Assembly: GCA_030042915.1 (NCBI GenBank)
Contig: JASHYS010000287.1
Location: 1 to 32,098, forward strand
Source: Acidobacteriaceae bacterium
Lineage (GTDB): Bacteria > Acidobacteriota > Terriglobia > Terriglobales > Acidobacteriaceae
Reading direction: 5' to 3'
DNA: 32,098 bases
The translations under genes and the position numbers were made by a program. The notes under the pieces are model-generated. The model was not told the origin of the DNA. It searched no databases and was given only the letters and a program-made list of their open reading frames with translations. Shown here piece by piece: positions 24,610 through 32,098 of the stretch. Position 1 is the stretch's first letter. The number at the start of each line of letters is the position of its first letter.

Positions 24610-26808
24610 CTAATGCATCCGTTCAACACCTTCGGCGCCGGCCTGGAATTCCGATCCCTGATAATGCACGTTCTCCAGGCGTGCTCGCCGATCGAAGAGT
24701 TCGAGTCGCGGCGTTGCGTGCAATCCGTCAAAGAGACCGAATGTTACTCCGAAAATCGAATCGATCACGAGCTCTGAGAAAGTTCCACCCGCAATGCAGC
24801 TCCAGTCTTCGATATAAGGCGCATCCTCCGAAGCCTTGAAGGCCCCTCCGTGCAACGGCGGCACAACGTCTTCAGTGAAGTGCGCTTGTCCGATTGGGCC
24901 TTGATTTCCGGCCTTGGCGATTTCATTGAGCCAGGGCGCGATGGTGGCCGCAGTGTCGATCTTGAAAAGGCCCTTGGCGCACATCGGCGGCCACGCTGCA
25001 TAAGCTCCCAGACAACTGTGGTCGGGCCGCACGTTCCAGGTCGCGTCGGGATCGCCGCTGGCCAGGGCGCGCATCCATTTTTTCGAAGCAAGCTGCGACC
25101 AGAAGTAATGCGCCATTTCGCGCCTTTGATCGGCAGGCAAATCTTCGCTCATATTGTCGAGGACAGCCAAAAAGTCATAGCAGTGGCGGACCTCGTTGAA
25201 AGTTCCATCCGGTTGCCCGCAGCGCCACCAGCCTTTGCCCTGCACATAGAGCAGGCGGTTGATGCGTGCGGCAAGTTCGGTAGCCTCCGAGCGCAGTTTT
25301 GAAGCTTCCTGCTCCCGGCCGCGGTGCTCAAGCAGTTGCGCTACAAACCGCATGCTCGAAACATTGCCCGCATTCATGCCGGCAACTTCATGCAAATAGG
25401 TGCTGACGACTTCAAGGAGATTTGAGATTTCTCCGTAATCCGCAAGCCCATTCCCGGCCTTGACCAGCTTCTTCCAGTAAGTTGCGTGATCGAGCAGATG
25501 ATCGAGCGCGCTTTGATCTCCGATCCTTTTGTCGAGCCATGCAAAATCTCCGCTGACACGCAGATAGTTCTGCGCGCAGCGGACAATTGCCATGTCGTTT
25601 ACGCCGTACCAAGGACCGACAGCCTCGCCCGAAATATAATCGGTCGCCAGGTGCTGGTGCATGTCGCGCTCGAACCAGATCTCAACGAGATTACGAAGCG
25701 GCTGCGGATCGAGTAATGCCAAACTCAGGCTGCTGAGCGCAGTGTCCCAGGGAAAACTAAGGGTAGGCAGAACATGTCCGCTGAGCGTAAGGTGGGTTGG
25801 CCCATACGCAGAATCCGGCGAACGGCGCCGCGCGGTGAGCAGGTTCTTCAGGCCGTTGGCATAGAGATTCCAGAGAGTCTCGCTCTCGGTCTTTAATTGT
25901 GGAAGGTGCCCGGAGAATGCGCTGTTTCCCGGAGTGAATGCAGCCTGAACGAGGTTCTCAAATGCCTGCTCGTTTTGCTCGTCAAGAGTGGCGAATTCGG
26001 ACTGCAGCCGATCGTGCATAGCCTCGGCCTCGACAGCCGTTGCTGCAATGGTCGCGACAAAATGCAATTCCAGCTTCTCACCAGGTCGCAGCCGCAGGTG
26101 ATAGCCCAGCAGGTTGCCGCCGTTGATCTCCTGCGCAGGTGGGTGGATTCCCTGCACACATGCGGCTTGGGAGTGCGTTGCAACGAACGTCAGCCGGCCC
26201 TGCGCCGCGCTCCACGCTACATGGTTGTCGCCCTCGCCGGGGAGTTCGTTGAACCAGGCGCTATCTCTGCGAATCACACCACCGCGCAGATCGAACCCAA
26301 GCTCGACCTCACGGCTTGCAGTGCCGAGGTTGCGGACCTCGATCGCCTGCGCCACCGCGCGCATTTCTTGCGGGAGAAACATCGTAGTCCGAAGCTGCAA
26401 ATCGCCAACCCGCTGCTCTCTGAGCACGCGGTGAGGAAACCATTGATAAGTGATCGCCTCAGCAGGGTTGTCGGAAAGGGCTACGAATCGCCCGTCCACG
26501 AAGAGTTCACATGTCCTCAAATATCCGGGGCTCCAGGGAATATTTGGAACGCCGCAGCAGGCGTAAGGCGGAAATGCAATCGCGTTCAGTGCCGAGACAG
26601 ATTTGACTGCCTGCGCATAACCCCAATCGTTCATCGCAATGGGGAGATTGAACAATTCCATAAACCCGTAGCTCGTGCGGATGCTGGCCAGCTCGGCGAG
26701 GGACGGAATTGACGACAACGACTTCGGCGACAGGGCAAGCAGCGGAGAGCCCTCTCGGCCAAGGGCCAATGCGGCGGAGGAACTGATCAGAAAATCGCGG
26801 CGGTTCAT
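24610..26808 (-). CDS. Tat-exported (alpha/alpha)6 glycoside hydrolase, MGH1/GH63-like
   Basis: A 732-residue exported enzyme. The start at 26808 is chosen because AAAGGA lies 9 nt upstream and the protein then begins MNRRDFLISSSAALALG, a twin-arginine signal. The N-terminal half is a beta-sandwich (LRTCELFVDGRFVALSD, REVELGFDLRGGV). The C-terminal half is an alpha/alpha toroid of the trehalase/GH63/mannosylglycerate-hydrolase type. It includes SFPWDTALSSLSLALLDPQP, where the Asp of FPWD (about residue 355) is a likely catalytic acid, and GEAVGPWYGVNDMAIV. It ends near IEDWSCIAGGTFSELVIDSI. The gene lies 97 bp downstream of the DeoR regulator on the same strand, probably in one operon. Specificity cannot be assigned; alpha-glucosidic, alpha-mannosidic or rhamnosidic linkages are all possible for this fold. 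Confidence 0.78.
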   Translation of the reverse strand: MNRRDFLISSSAALALGREGSPLLALSPKSLSSIPSLAELASIRTSYGFMELFNLPIAMNDWGYAQAVKSVSALNAIAFPPYACCGVPNIPWSPGYLRTCELFVDGRFVALSDNPAEAITYQWFPHRVLREQRVGDLQLRTTMFLPQEMRAVAQAIEVRNLGTASREVELGFDLRGGVIRRDSAWFNELPGEGDNHVAWSAAQGRLTFVATHSQAACVQGIHPPAQEINGGNLLGYHLRLRPGEKLELHFVATIAATAVEAEAMHDRLQSEFATLDEQNEQAFENLVQAAFTPGNSAFSGHLPQLKTESETLWNLYANGLKNLLTARRRSPDSAYGPTHLTLSGHVLPTLSFPWDTALSSLSLALLDPQPLRNLVEIWFERDMHQHLATDYISGEAVGPWYGVNDMAIVRCAQNYLRVSGDFAWLDKRIGDQSALDHLLDHATYWKKLVKAGNGLADYGEISNLLEVVSTYLHEVAGMNAGNVSSMRFVAQLLEHRGREQEASKLRSEATELAARINRLLYVQGKGWWRCGQPDGTFNEVRHCYDFLAVLDNMSEDLPADQRREMAHYFWSQLASKKWMRALASGDPDATWNVRPDHSCLGAYAAWPPMCAKGLFKIDTAATIAPWLNEIAKAGNQGPIGQAHFTEDVVPPLHGGAFKASEDAPYIEDWSCIAGGTFSELVIDSIFGVTFGLFDGLHATPRLELFDRRARLENVHYQGSEFQAGAEGVERMH

Positions 26809-26905
26809 CGGAAGTAATCCTTTGCAAGCTGAAAGGGAGAACGATCGGAAGTCTGATCGGGCATTTAAAAGGGGCGAGTCAAGTCTTCTCAACCGGAAAC
26901 GGCCA

Positions 26906-27739
26906 TCAGACCCGAATCACCTCGATGCCTGCACTCTGGAATGGCTCAACGACTTCGTCGCTTGCGCCGGTGTCGGTAATCAACTTGTTCAACGTGCCGA
27001 TCTCACAAATTCGCCAGTCGGCTACGATCCCAAGCTTCGTGTGATCGGCGACGGCAATGTGCCTGCGGGAGCGGCGCACCATTGCGGCGTTCAGTTCCGC
27101 CTCGTCCGAGCTGAAGCAACTCAGGCCCCACACCGGATCGATTCCGTCGGCGCCGATGAACATGGTGTGGATGATCATGTTTTCGAGGCTGCGAACCGCC
27201 GATGGCCCCACCAGGGAAAACCATTCACCATGAAGGTGGCCGCCGGTGACAAATACATTTACATCTTTTCGCTTCGACAGCTCCATGGCGATGTTGGCCG
27301 TATTGGTCACCACCGTAATTCTGCTGTTCAGGGGGAGGCCGCGAATGATTTCAGCCGTGGTGGTGCCTGGCGTGATGGCAATCGTCTCTCCGGGAGAGAT
27401 TAAAGCCGCTGCCGCACGCCCGATACGCCGTTTCTCATTGGCCTGGCGTTCAACCTGCGCCAAAAACGAGCGGTCCTTTTTGAAAGGCTCGTAGAACAGC
27501 GGATCAATGGAGACCGCTCCGCCGTGAGTCCGCCGCAATCGTCCTTGCTGTTCAAGATGATCGAGATCCCGGCGGATGGTCACCACCGTCACATTGAGTT
27601 TTTCCGCCAGTTCTTCCACCACCACTGAACCGGTTTCCTGAAGCGAAGTAAGGATGAACTGAGTTCTCTTGTCTTGTGGTTCTCTGCTCAGGGAGTCTTG
27701 CAAATCCTCGCTGGTTTTCATAGCTTGTTTCCGCTTCAT
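26906..27739 (-). CDS. DeoR/GlpR-family transcriptional regulator
   Basis: Sugar-metabolism repressor of about 277 residues, the usual length. The N-terminal winged helix-turn-helix contains VEELAEKLNVTVVTIRRDL and then LRRTHGGAV, the hallmark DeoR signature. The C-terminal DeoRC domain binds a phosphorylated sugar and has the isomerase-like fold: ITPGTTTAEI, VVTNTANIAMEL, VTGGHL, FIGADGID, SSDEAELNAAMVRRS and VADHTKLG. Start choice is uncertain: GTG at 27751 has GGAG 9 nt upstream, while ATGs at 27739 and 27721 have weaker sites. It is divergent from two sugar-phosphate isomerases and upstream of a hydrolase, so it probably represses both directions and is relieved by a sugar phosphate made in the pathway. 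Confidence 0.92.
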   Translation of the reverse strand: MKRKQAMKTSEDLQDSLSREPQDKRTQFILTSLQETGSVVVEELAEKLNVTVVTIRRDLDHLEQQGRLRRTHGGAVSIDPLFYEPFKKDRSFLAQVERQANEKRRIGRAAAALISPGETIAITPGTTTAEIIRGLPLNSRITVVTNTANIAMELSKRKDVNVFVTGGHLHGEWFSLVGPSAVRSLENMIIHTMFIGADGIDPVWGLSCFSSDEAELNAAMVRRSRRHIAVADHTKLGIVADWRICEIGTLNKLITDTGASDEVVEPFQSAGIEVIRV

Positions 27740-28073
27740 CGTTCTTCGCACCCTTCATTTCTCCAAGGATTGCTGAATTTCCTCCCGGCTCTTGCCTCTG
27801 TCATCGGGAACCATTCCTCCAGACGAAGACAAAGCTGATCGCCGAAAGAATACTCGTAAATCGCAAAGGCAGCAGAGACACCGAGAGCCCGGACAAGGAA
27901 AGAAACGTAAAGGTAACGATATACGAAAATTGCGATGTTCGAAAGCTGCCAAAACAATCTTTTTTCGGCTTCGAGAGTTGGCAACCGCTGTCGTCGGCTC
28001 GTGACAGGCAGTTAGCCATGAGGAGTGGATTTTGTGCGAATGGTGGGTCAATCGAGCTAAGAATACGCTGAAT

Positions 28074-28100
28074 TTGGCAAAAACGAACTCCATTTATGAT
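28074..28100 (+). promoter_or_regulatory. candidate promoter of the isomerase operon
   Basis: TTGGCA (28074-28079) and TATGAT (28095-28100) are separated by 15 nt, shorter than the ideal 17. The start site would fall near 28107, about 40 nt before the preferred ATG at 28149. AAACGAA lies between the hexamers at 28081-28087. Confidence 0.35.
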
Positions 28101-28124
28101 TGTTATTCTTGCAAACGAAAGTTT
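28081..28124. promoter_or_regulatory. paired AAACGAA repeats, candidate DeoR operator
   Basis: AAACGAA occurs at 28081-28087 and again at 28113-28119, spaced 32 bp, about three helical turns. The second lies in AAACGAAAGTTT (28113-28124). One copy is within, and one just downstream of, the candidate promoter, a layout expected for repression by a DeoR-family protein. Confidence 0.35.
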
Positions 28125-28148
28125 ACTGTGGTAAAATTCCGTCCTGCT

Positions 28149-28751
28149 ATGGAATTATCTCTTCGTGATGCCGGCCAGGCGCCGCAACGTGCCAACCTGC
28201 CATCAGAAGTTTTCTTGAACTGGTGCAAGGGGACGATGTCCGGCGAGCCGGTCCAGGAGAGCTTCAAAACCTTGCATGATTTGAAGGCGGTTTTCAGCGA
28301 TCGTGTCGCGCTTGCCGCGATGGATCCGGCCCGTGTGGTGTACCGGGTTCGATGGTGGGCGCCAGTCGAGCCGGGAACCGAAGGTGGCCTGTGGTGGGGC
28401 GTAACGGTGCTCGAGCCGGGAAAAGTGGGCGACGAGTATTTCATGACTCACGGCCATTTTCATTCCAATCGCAGTCGAGCAGAGTATTACGGCACAGTCT
28501 CCGGTAACGGCATGCTGGTCGAGATGACTCCGGATCGAAGGACATGGGCGGAAGTGATGGCTCCCGGAAGCCTGCACTACGTTCGTGGAGAAAATGCGCA
28601 TCGCATTTCCAACACCGGCAATTCTTCGCTGGTGGTGTGGGCTTGCTGGCCGAGCGATGCCGGTTATGATTACGCGTCCATCGCCCAGCGAGGATTCGGG
28701 GCTCGTCTGGTGGAATCGGATGGCCGGCCTGTGCTTCTTGAAGGCAACTAA
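28149..28751 (+). CDS. cupin-type glucose-6-phosphate isomerase
   Basis: A cytosolic cupin of about 200 residues of the archaeal-type PGI family, which interconverts glucose-6-phosphate and fructose-6-phosphate using a bound metal. Cupin motif 1 is FMTHGHFH (His103, His105), with the following Glu112 in RAEYYG. Motif 2 is VRGENAHRISN (His151). These are the expected metal ligands. The start is placed at ATG 28149. A TTG at 28032 has AGGAG upstream, but the extra 39 residues show no homology and would cover the promoter. A Shine-Dalgarno site for 28149 is weak. The TAA shares its last base with the ATG of the next gene. The sugar-phosphate substrate could differ from glucose-6-phosphate. Confidence 0.82.
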   Translation: MELSLRDAGQAPQRANLPSEVFLNWCKGTMSGEPVQESFKTLHDLKAVFSDRVALAAMDPARVVYRVRWWAPVEPGTEGGLWWGVTVLEPGKVGDEYFMTHGHFHSNRSRAEYYGTVSGNGMLVEMTPDRRTWAEVMAPGSLHYVRGENAHRISNTGNSSLVVWACWPSDAGYDYASIAQRGFGARLVESDGRPVLLEGN

Positions 28752-29536
28752 TGGCTCCCGCGCAATTCGATTTCGGCTTGGACATTCGACTCCGAGAAGG
28801 CAGTCTCGCCTTTAACTACGGAGACGGAGTCTTTGGGCCGCAACCGGAGTTTCGCGGGCTGGATGACATCCGCAAGAGCCTGCGCGATCCGGATTGCTCC
28901 GGACCCGACCCGGTCTACGCGATTGCCATGGATGTAGGCAGACTGGGCGACGCCGCGGAACTCCGCAGCCGTTTTCTTCTCTTCGGAGTTGTTGCCTATG
29001 CCAGTGGGCATCTGGGTGAAGAGCCGGTTCGCAGTCAGGGACATGTCCATGCCGCGGCGCCGCATAGCGGTGCATCCACTCCGGAACTTTTCGAAATCTG
29101 GCAAGGCCGGGCCGTCATCTACGCTCAGGAATTTGTCGATGACAATCCCGGTCGCTGCATTGCGGTTGAAGCAAAGCCGGGGGACCAAGTGGTCGTTCCT
29201 CCTGATTGGGCGCATATGGTTGTGAATGCGAGCGCCACGGAGACGATGGTGTTTGCCGCTCTCTGCGAGCGCCAGTACGGATTTCTCTACGACGACGTGA
29301 GATCCCGCGGAGGGCTGGCCTGGTTTCCGCTGCTTCGCGAAAATCGCATCGAGTGGCAGCCGAATCCTCGCTATTCCAAGTCGTCGCTGCAGATCCGAGG
29401 CCCACGCCGCTATCCCGAGCTCGGTTTGAATTCCGCAACTCCCATCTACAAACAGTTCCAGGCCAACCCGGAGCAGTTGCAATGGGTTTCGTTTCCTGAC
29501 CGCGTTGCCAACGTCTGGGCCACTTTCGAACCGTAG
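28751..29536 (+). CDS. second cupin-type glucose-6-phosphate isomerase-like protein
   Basis: A 261-residue cytosolic cupin. RSQGHVH (His98, His100), PELFEIW (Glu115) and GDQVVVPPDWAHMVVN (His155) give a complete metal-binding set of the archaeal-type PGI family. It is longer than the preceding paralogue, with about 60 extra residues at the C-terminus (PRYPELGLNSATPIYKQF...). The ATG overlaps the previous stop by one base (TAATG), and GAAGG lies 6 nt upstream, so translation is coupled and probably equimolar. Two tandem members suggest a heteromer or two steps on related sugar phosphates; I cannot tell which. The Tat-exported hydrolase gene follows after 18 bp in the same operon. Confidence 0.82.
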   Translation: MAPAQFDFGLDIRLREGSLAFNYGDGVFGPQPEFRGLDDIRKSLRDPDCSGPDPVYAIAMDVGRLGDAAELRSRFLLFGVVAYASGHLGEEPVRSQGHVHAAAPHSGASTPELFEIWQGRAVIYAQEFVDDNPGRCIAVEAKPGDQVVVPPDWAHMVVNASATETMVFAALCERQYGFLYDDVRSRGGLAWFPLLRENRIEWQPNPRYSKSSLQIRGPRRYPELGLNSATPIYKQFQANPEQLQWVSFPDRVANVWATFEP

Positions 29537-29554
29537 TCTCGTTGGAGTCCGCAG

Positions 29555-31801
29555 ATGCAGCGTATCGATCGACGCACATTCCTTGCGCGAAGCGCAGCCG
29601 CTGCGCTCCTCACTCGCGTTGCGACTCCCGCGTCTGCAACCGATGAAGGCGCTGGGATCTCCGAAAGCCCCGAGGTCGAGCCCGATTTCAATGCCACGAT
29701 CGATTTCCGCTACGCGCCTCGCGACTTTCAGTCCACCATCTGCTTCCCTGACGATCCTGCCAAAACAGTTGTAGGAAAGCGCGGCGACCTGCGGTACGAC
29801 TTTCCCAATGACAAGTTCGCGGCGATCGGCCAGTTTGGGACCATTGTTGAATTCACCCTGGCCGGCATGGCCAATGATTCCTGGGTCAGCCAGAAGCTCG
29901 AGGCGCCAGGCGTACCCATCGTACACACGGTGATCGATCGCCCGTCCGCGACCATCGAACTCATCGCATTCGCAAGCCGGCGCGAACGCGAAGGGCGCGT
30001 CGATAACGTCCTGATGGAGATTCGCGCGAAGAGCGAAGATGTAGTGGCGGCGCCATTGGTGAGGATTCGTAGTTGCCAGGATTATCACCTCAAACCCAAG
30101 GATGGCATCGTAACGGAAGTCTTGCGCGGGCAGTCAACGGAACTCTGGATGATTTGCATCCCGCTCGACAACCAGGCGCGGGATAATACCTGGTTCCTTG
30201 AAGAGGGCGGTTTTCGTCTTACGCTCGAGCACGGAACTGCAAGCCGCACCCGCCCCTTGCGCTACTTTTTCCGAATGCCGCAGGCGAAAAGTTCTGTTGA
30301 CCCGCTTGCGACCCTGGACCCGGATGCACTCCTCGACGAAACGCGCGCCTGGTGGCAACTATGGCAGCCCTTCGGAGCGAACGTCAAAATCTCGGTTCCG
30401 TCGCAAAAGGGTGATTTCCTTCGCGCGTGTGCGCGCAACATCCAGCAGGCGCGTGAACAGAAGGATGGACGGCTGGTTTTTCAGGTAGGTCCCACCGTCT
30501 ATCGCGGCCTCTGGATCGTTGATGGTAATTTCCTGCTCGAAGCCGCGCGATATCTCGGCTACGATGAGGCCGCCGATCAGGGACTGCTTGCCGAATGGAA
30601 ACAACAAGTGGCGACGGGGCAGATCATCGCCTCTGGCGGCAAGGAGCATTGGAAAGACACAGCGATCGCGATGTTCACGCTGGTGCGCGCCTGCGAGTTG
30701 AAGCAGAGTTGGGACATGCTGCGCGCGCTCGCCCCCAATGTGGGCCACGCCATCGAATTCCTGATCCAGCTCCGCGATGAGGCGCGCACAGGCAACTCGC
30801 CGAATGGACGTTATGGAATTCTCGCGCCTGGCTTCCCCGACGGAGGCATTGCCGGCGTCTGCTACGAGTTCACGAATACGGTGTGGACCCTCGCGGGGCT
30901 GCAAGCCGTCGCCCGGGCAAATGAAAAGCTGCACCTGCCGGACCTGGATCGCGCCGCAAGCTTCTACAGTGAATTGCGATCAGCGTTTGATGCTGCGGTT
31001 CAAGCGCAAATGGTTCGCGATCCTCGCGGGTTTACCTATCTGCCCATGCTCATGCGTGAAGACCCGCAGATGCGGGAGGACGAGTGGGACCGTCCGCGCC
31101 CACAAAGCGCACAATGGGCGCTGTCCCATGCCATCTTTCCCGGCCTGGTCTTCGCCAAAGACGATCCTGTCGTGCGCGGCCACATCGCCTTAATGCAGGC
31201 ATGCACGCAGGAAGATATTCCTGCCGAGACAGGATGGTTGCGGCATGAAGCAGTGTGGAATTACAACGCGGCGTTCGTGGCCGAAGTCTATTTATGGGCA
31301 GGCTTGCGTGCGTGGGCGCATCGTACGTTTACGGGATTTCTAAACCATGCCTCGCCTCTCTACGCCTGGCGCGAAGAGCAACCGCTGCAGAATGCTCTCC
31401 TGGGCGGTGATTGGGGCGATATGCCTCATAACTGGGCCAGCGCCGAGTGCATTCGCTATCTGCGTCACATGCTGGTGCTCGAGGATGGCGCAAAGCTTCG
31501 GCTCCTGGCAGGCATTATGCCTTCAGATCTAAAGGAGCGCTCTCCGTTCTCCTTGAGCCAAACGCCGACGCGCTTCGGCCGCATTTCGCTCATCGCCGAA
31601 CCTTCAGGCGCTCGCGGTTGGAGGGTACGCTTCGAACGGGAAAAAAGCCCTCAACCTCCTGAGACCGTCGAGATTCCCGAAACTTTGGGCGAAGGCCTGA
31701 GCCTCGCTCGCTTGGAAGGCGCCGCAAAACGCAACGCGGAGGCAGGCACGATCACCATCGACCCGGACGCCGATTCGTGGACTGCCCACTGGGGCAATTG
31801 A
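29555..31801 (+). CDS. Tat-exported (alpha/alpha)6-barrel glycoside hydrolase
   Basis: A 748-residue exported protein that begins with a twin-arginine signal (DRRTFLARSAAAALL). An N-terminal beta-sandwich spans about 45-245 (FAAIGQFGTIVEFTLAG). An alpha/alpha toroid spans about 255-680, with YRGLWIVDGNFLLEAARYLG (Asp323, candidate catalytic acid), KEHWKDTAIAMF, VWNYNAAFVAEVYLWAG and GGDWGDMPHNWASAECIRY. A small beta domain ends the chain. GGAG lies 7 nt before the ATG. It belongs to the isomerase operon (18-bp gap) and is similar in plan to the leftward hydrolase at 24610, though sequence similarity by eye is low. Family is uncertain (trehalase/GH63/GH78-like clan). It stops 6 bp from the convergent gene at the window edge. 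Confidence 0.78.
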   Translation: MQRIDRRTFLARSAAAALLTRVATPASATDEGAGISESPEVEPDFNATIDFRYAPRDFQSTICFPDDPAKTVVGKRGDLRYDFPNDKFAAIGQFGTIVEFTLAGMANDSWVSQKLEAPGVPIVHTVIDRPSATIELIAFASRREREGRVDNVLMEIRAKSEDVVAAPLVRIRSCQDYHLKPKDGIVTEVLRGQSTELWMICIPLDNQARDNTWFLEEGGFRLTLEHGTASRTRPLRYFFRMPQAKSSVDPLATLDPDALLDETRAWWQLWQPFGANVKISVPSQKGDFLRACARNIQQAREQKDGRLVFQVGPTVYRGLWIVDGNFLLEAARYLGYDEAADQGLLAEWKQQVATGQIIASGGKEHWKDTAIAMFTLVRACELKQSWDMLRALAPNVGHAIEFLIQLRDEARTGNSPNGRYGILAPGFPDGGIAGVCYEFTNTVWTLAGLQAVARANEKLHLPDLDRAASFYSELRSAFDAAVQAQMVRDPRGFTYLPMLMREDPQMREDEWDRPRPQSAQWALSHAIFPGLVFAKDDPVVRGHIALMQACTQEDIPAETGWLRHEAVWNYNAAFVAEVYLWAGLRAWAHRTFTGFLNHASPLYAWREEQPLQNALLGGDWGDMPHNWASAECIRYLRHMLVLEDGAKLRLLAGIMPSDLKERSPFSLSQTPTRFGRISLIAEPSGARGWRVRFEREKSPQPPETVEIPETLGEGLSLARLEGAAKRNAEAGTITIDPDADSWTAHWGN

Positions 31802-31807
31802 AATCGG

Positions 31808-32098
31808 TCACATGCGAACGCGGGCCTCAATGGTTCCGTGTTCGCGGCTCGAGTTTGGGCCAATCGGCCTGACTGTGTAGCGGCCCACCGATGCCGGCAC
31901 AATGAAAGTCTCCACATAGTGAACGGGAAAAGGAGCAAAGGCGCCGCTGGGGCTCTCCACCAGGACTTCCTCGCCTTCCACCAGATTCAGCACATGGACC
32001 GACCCCTCCGTATCGTGCGGAACCGTTCCGGTAAACCAATGCCGTCGCGTTTCGATGAACTCGAGTTCATGCAGTCCGGTCCGCTCCTCGCGCCAGCC
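31808..32098 (-). CDS. partial: C-terminus of class I mannose-6-phosphate isomerase-like protein
   Basis: The minus-strand frame is open from the window edge for 96 codons to a TGA at 31808. It reads GWREERTGLHELEFIETRRH at its start and ETFIVPASVGRYTVRPIG near its end. The latter resembles the C-terminal cupin strand of class I mannose-6-phosphate isomerases (ManA/type I PMI). The N-terminal catalytic part lies outside the window, so the assignment rests on this tail alone. It converges on the hydrolase gene with a 6-bp gap. A sugar-phosphate isomerase here would fit the pathway implied by the two cupin isomerases. Confidence 0.6.
   Translation of the reverse strand, partial: GWREERTGLHELEFIETRRHWFTGTVPHDTEGSVHVLNLVEGEEVLVESPSGAFAPFPVHYVETFIVPASVGRYTVRPIGPNSSREHGTIEARVRM

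Larger units (their letters stand above)
27740..28148. other. divergent control region, DeoR regulator and isomerase operon
   Basis: No convincing gene lies here. Minus-strand frames at 27736-27984 and 27755-28093 show no domain or initiation signal I trust. It carries a candidate rightward promoter (28074-28100) and several copies of CGAAAG/CGAAAA (27843, 27924, 27940 and 28116). The 28116 copy lies within the small inverted repeat AAAC-GAAA-GTTT. The clustering in a DeoR-controlled intergenic region suggests operator half-sites. Confidence 0.45.

Noticed and set aside
27736..27984. 82-codon minus-strand frame upstream of the DeoR gene
   Set aside because: It has a hydrophobic patch but no initiation signal and overlaps the regulator start and the repeat-rich control region.
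28032..28148. N-terminal extension of the first cupin isomerase from TTG 28032 with AGGAG upstream
   Set aside because: The 39 extra residues are unlike the family and cover the TTGGCA/TATGAT promoter candidate and the repeats.

Overview
The window looks like a chromosomal segment of a soil acidobacterium (Acidobacteriota, probably Terriglobia). This is inferred from gene content: an Oar-type TonB-dependent receptor with an N-terminal carboxypeptidase-regulatory-like domain, a CRTAC1 (FG-GAP + ASPIC/UnbV) protein abutting a secreted TPR protein, many Tat-exported glycoside hydrolases and moderately high GC. No rRNA, tRNA, CRISPR array, transposase or phage gene was seen.

Left region (66-15067): a small hybrid polyketide/peptide cluster. 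Two megasynthase genes diverge from about 10.2-10.8 kb. The leftward protein (stop 3943) reads carrier-KS-AT-ACP-C-A and ends right after the adenylation domain. The rightward protein (10802-15067) reads TubC docking-C-A-PCP-TE. If the leftward protein is treated as circularly permuted, with its C-terminal C-A serving its N-terminal carrier, the pair becomes a collinear line C-A-PCP / KS-AT-ACP / C-A-PCP-TE. The thioesterase has cysteine in place of the usual nucleophilic serine. A sugar-type MFS permease (2577-3785) and a secreted multidomain GH30 lipoprotein (66-2228) follow the leftward synthase on the same strand. The GH30 gene has its own candidate promoter and a LacI-type palindrome.

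Middle region (15327-24560): a Tat-exported cellulase-like hydrolase, a CRTAC1 protein, a TPR protein, a large TonB-dependent receptor and a DUF4185-like secreted beta-propeller, all rightward. The receptor has two inverted repeats in its upstream region and a strong hairpin after its stop.

Right region (24610-32098): a carbohydrate locus built around a DeoR/GlpR-family regulator. Leftward from the regulator lies a Tat-exported (alpha/alpha)6 glycoside hydrolase. Divergent from it are two tandem, translationally coupled cupin-type phosphoglucose isomerases and a second Tat-exported (alpha/alpha)6 hydrolase. Convergent with the latter, at the window edge, is the C-terminus of a class I mannose-6-phosphate-isomerase-like protein. 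The logic suggested is extracytoplasmic glycan cleavage, uptake, and cytosolic sugar-phosphate isomerisation under a phosphosugar-sensing repressor. The substrate is unknown.
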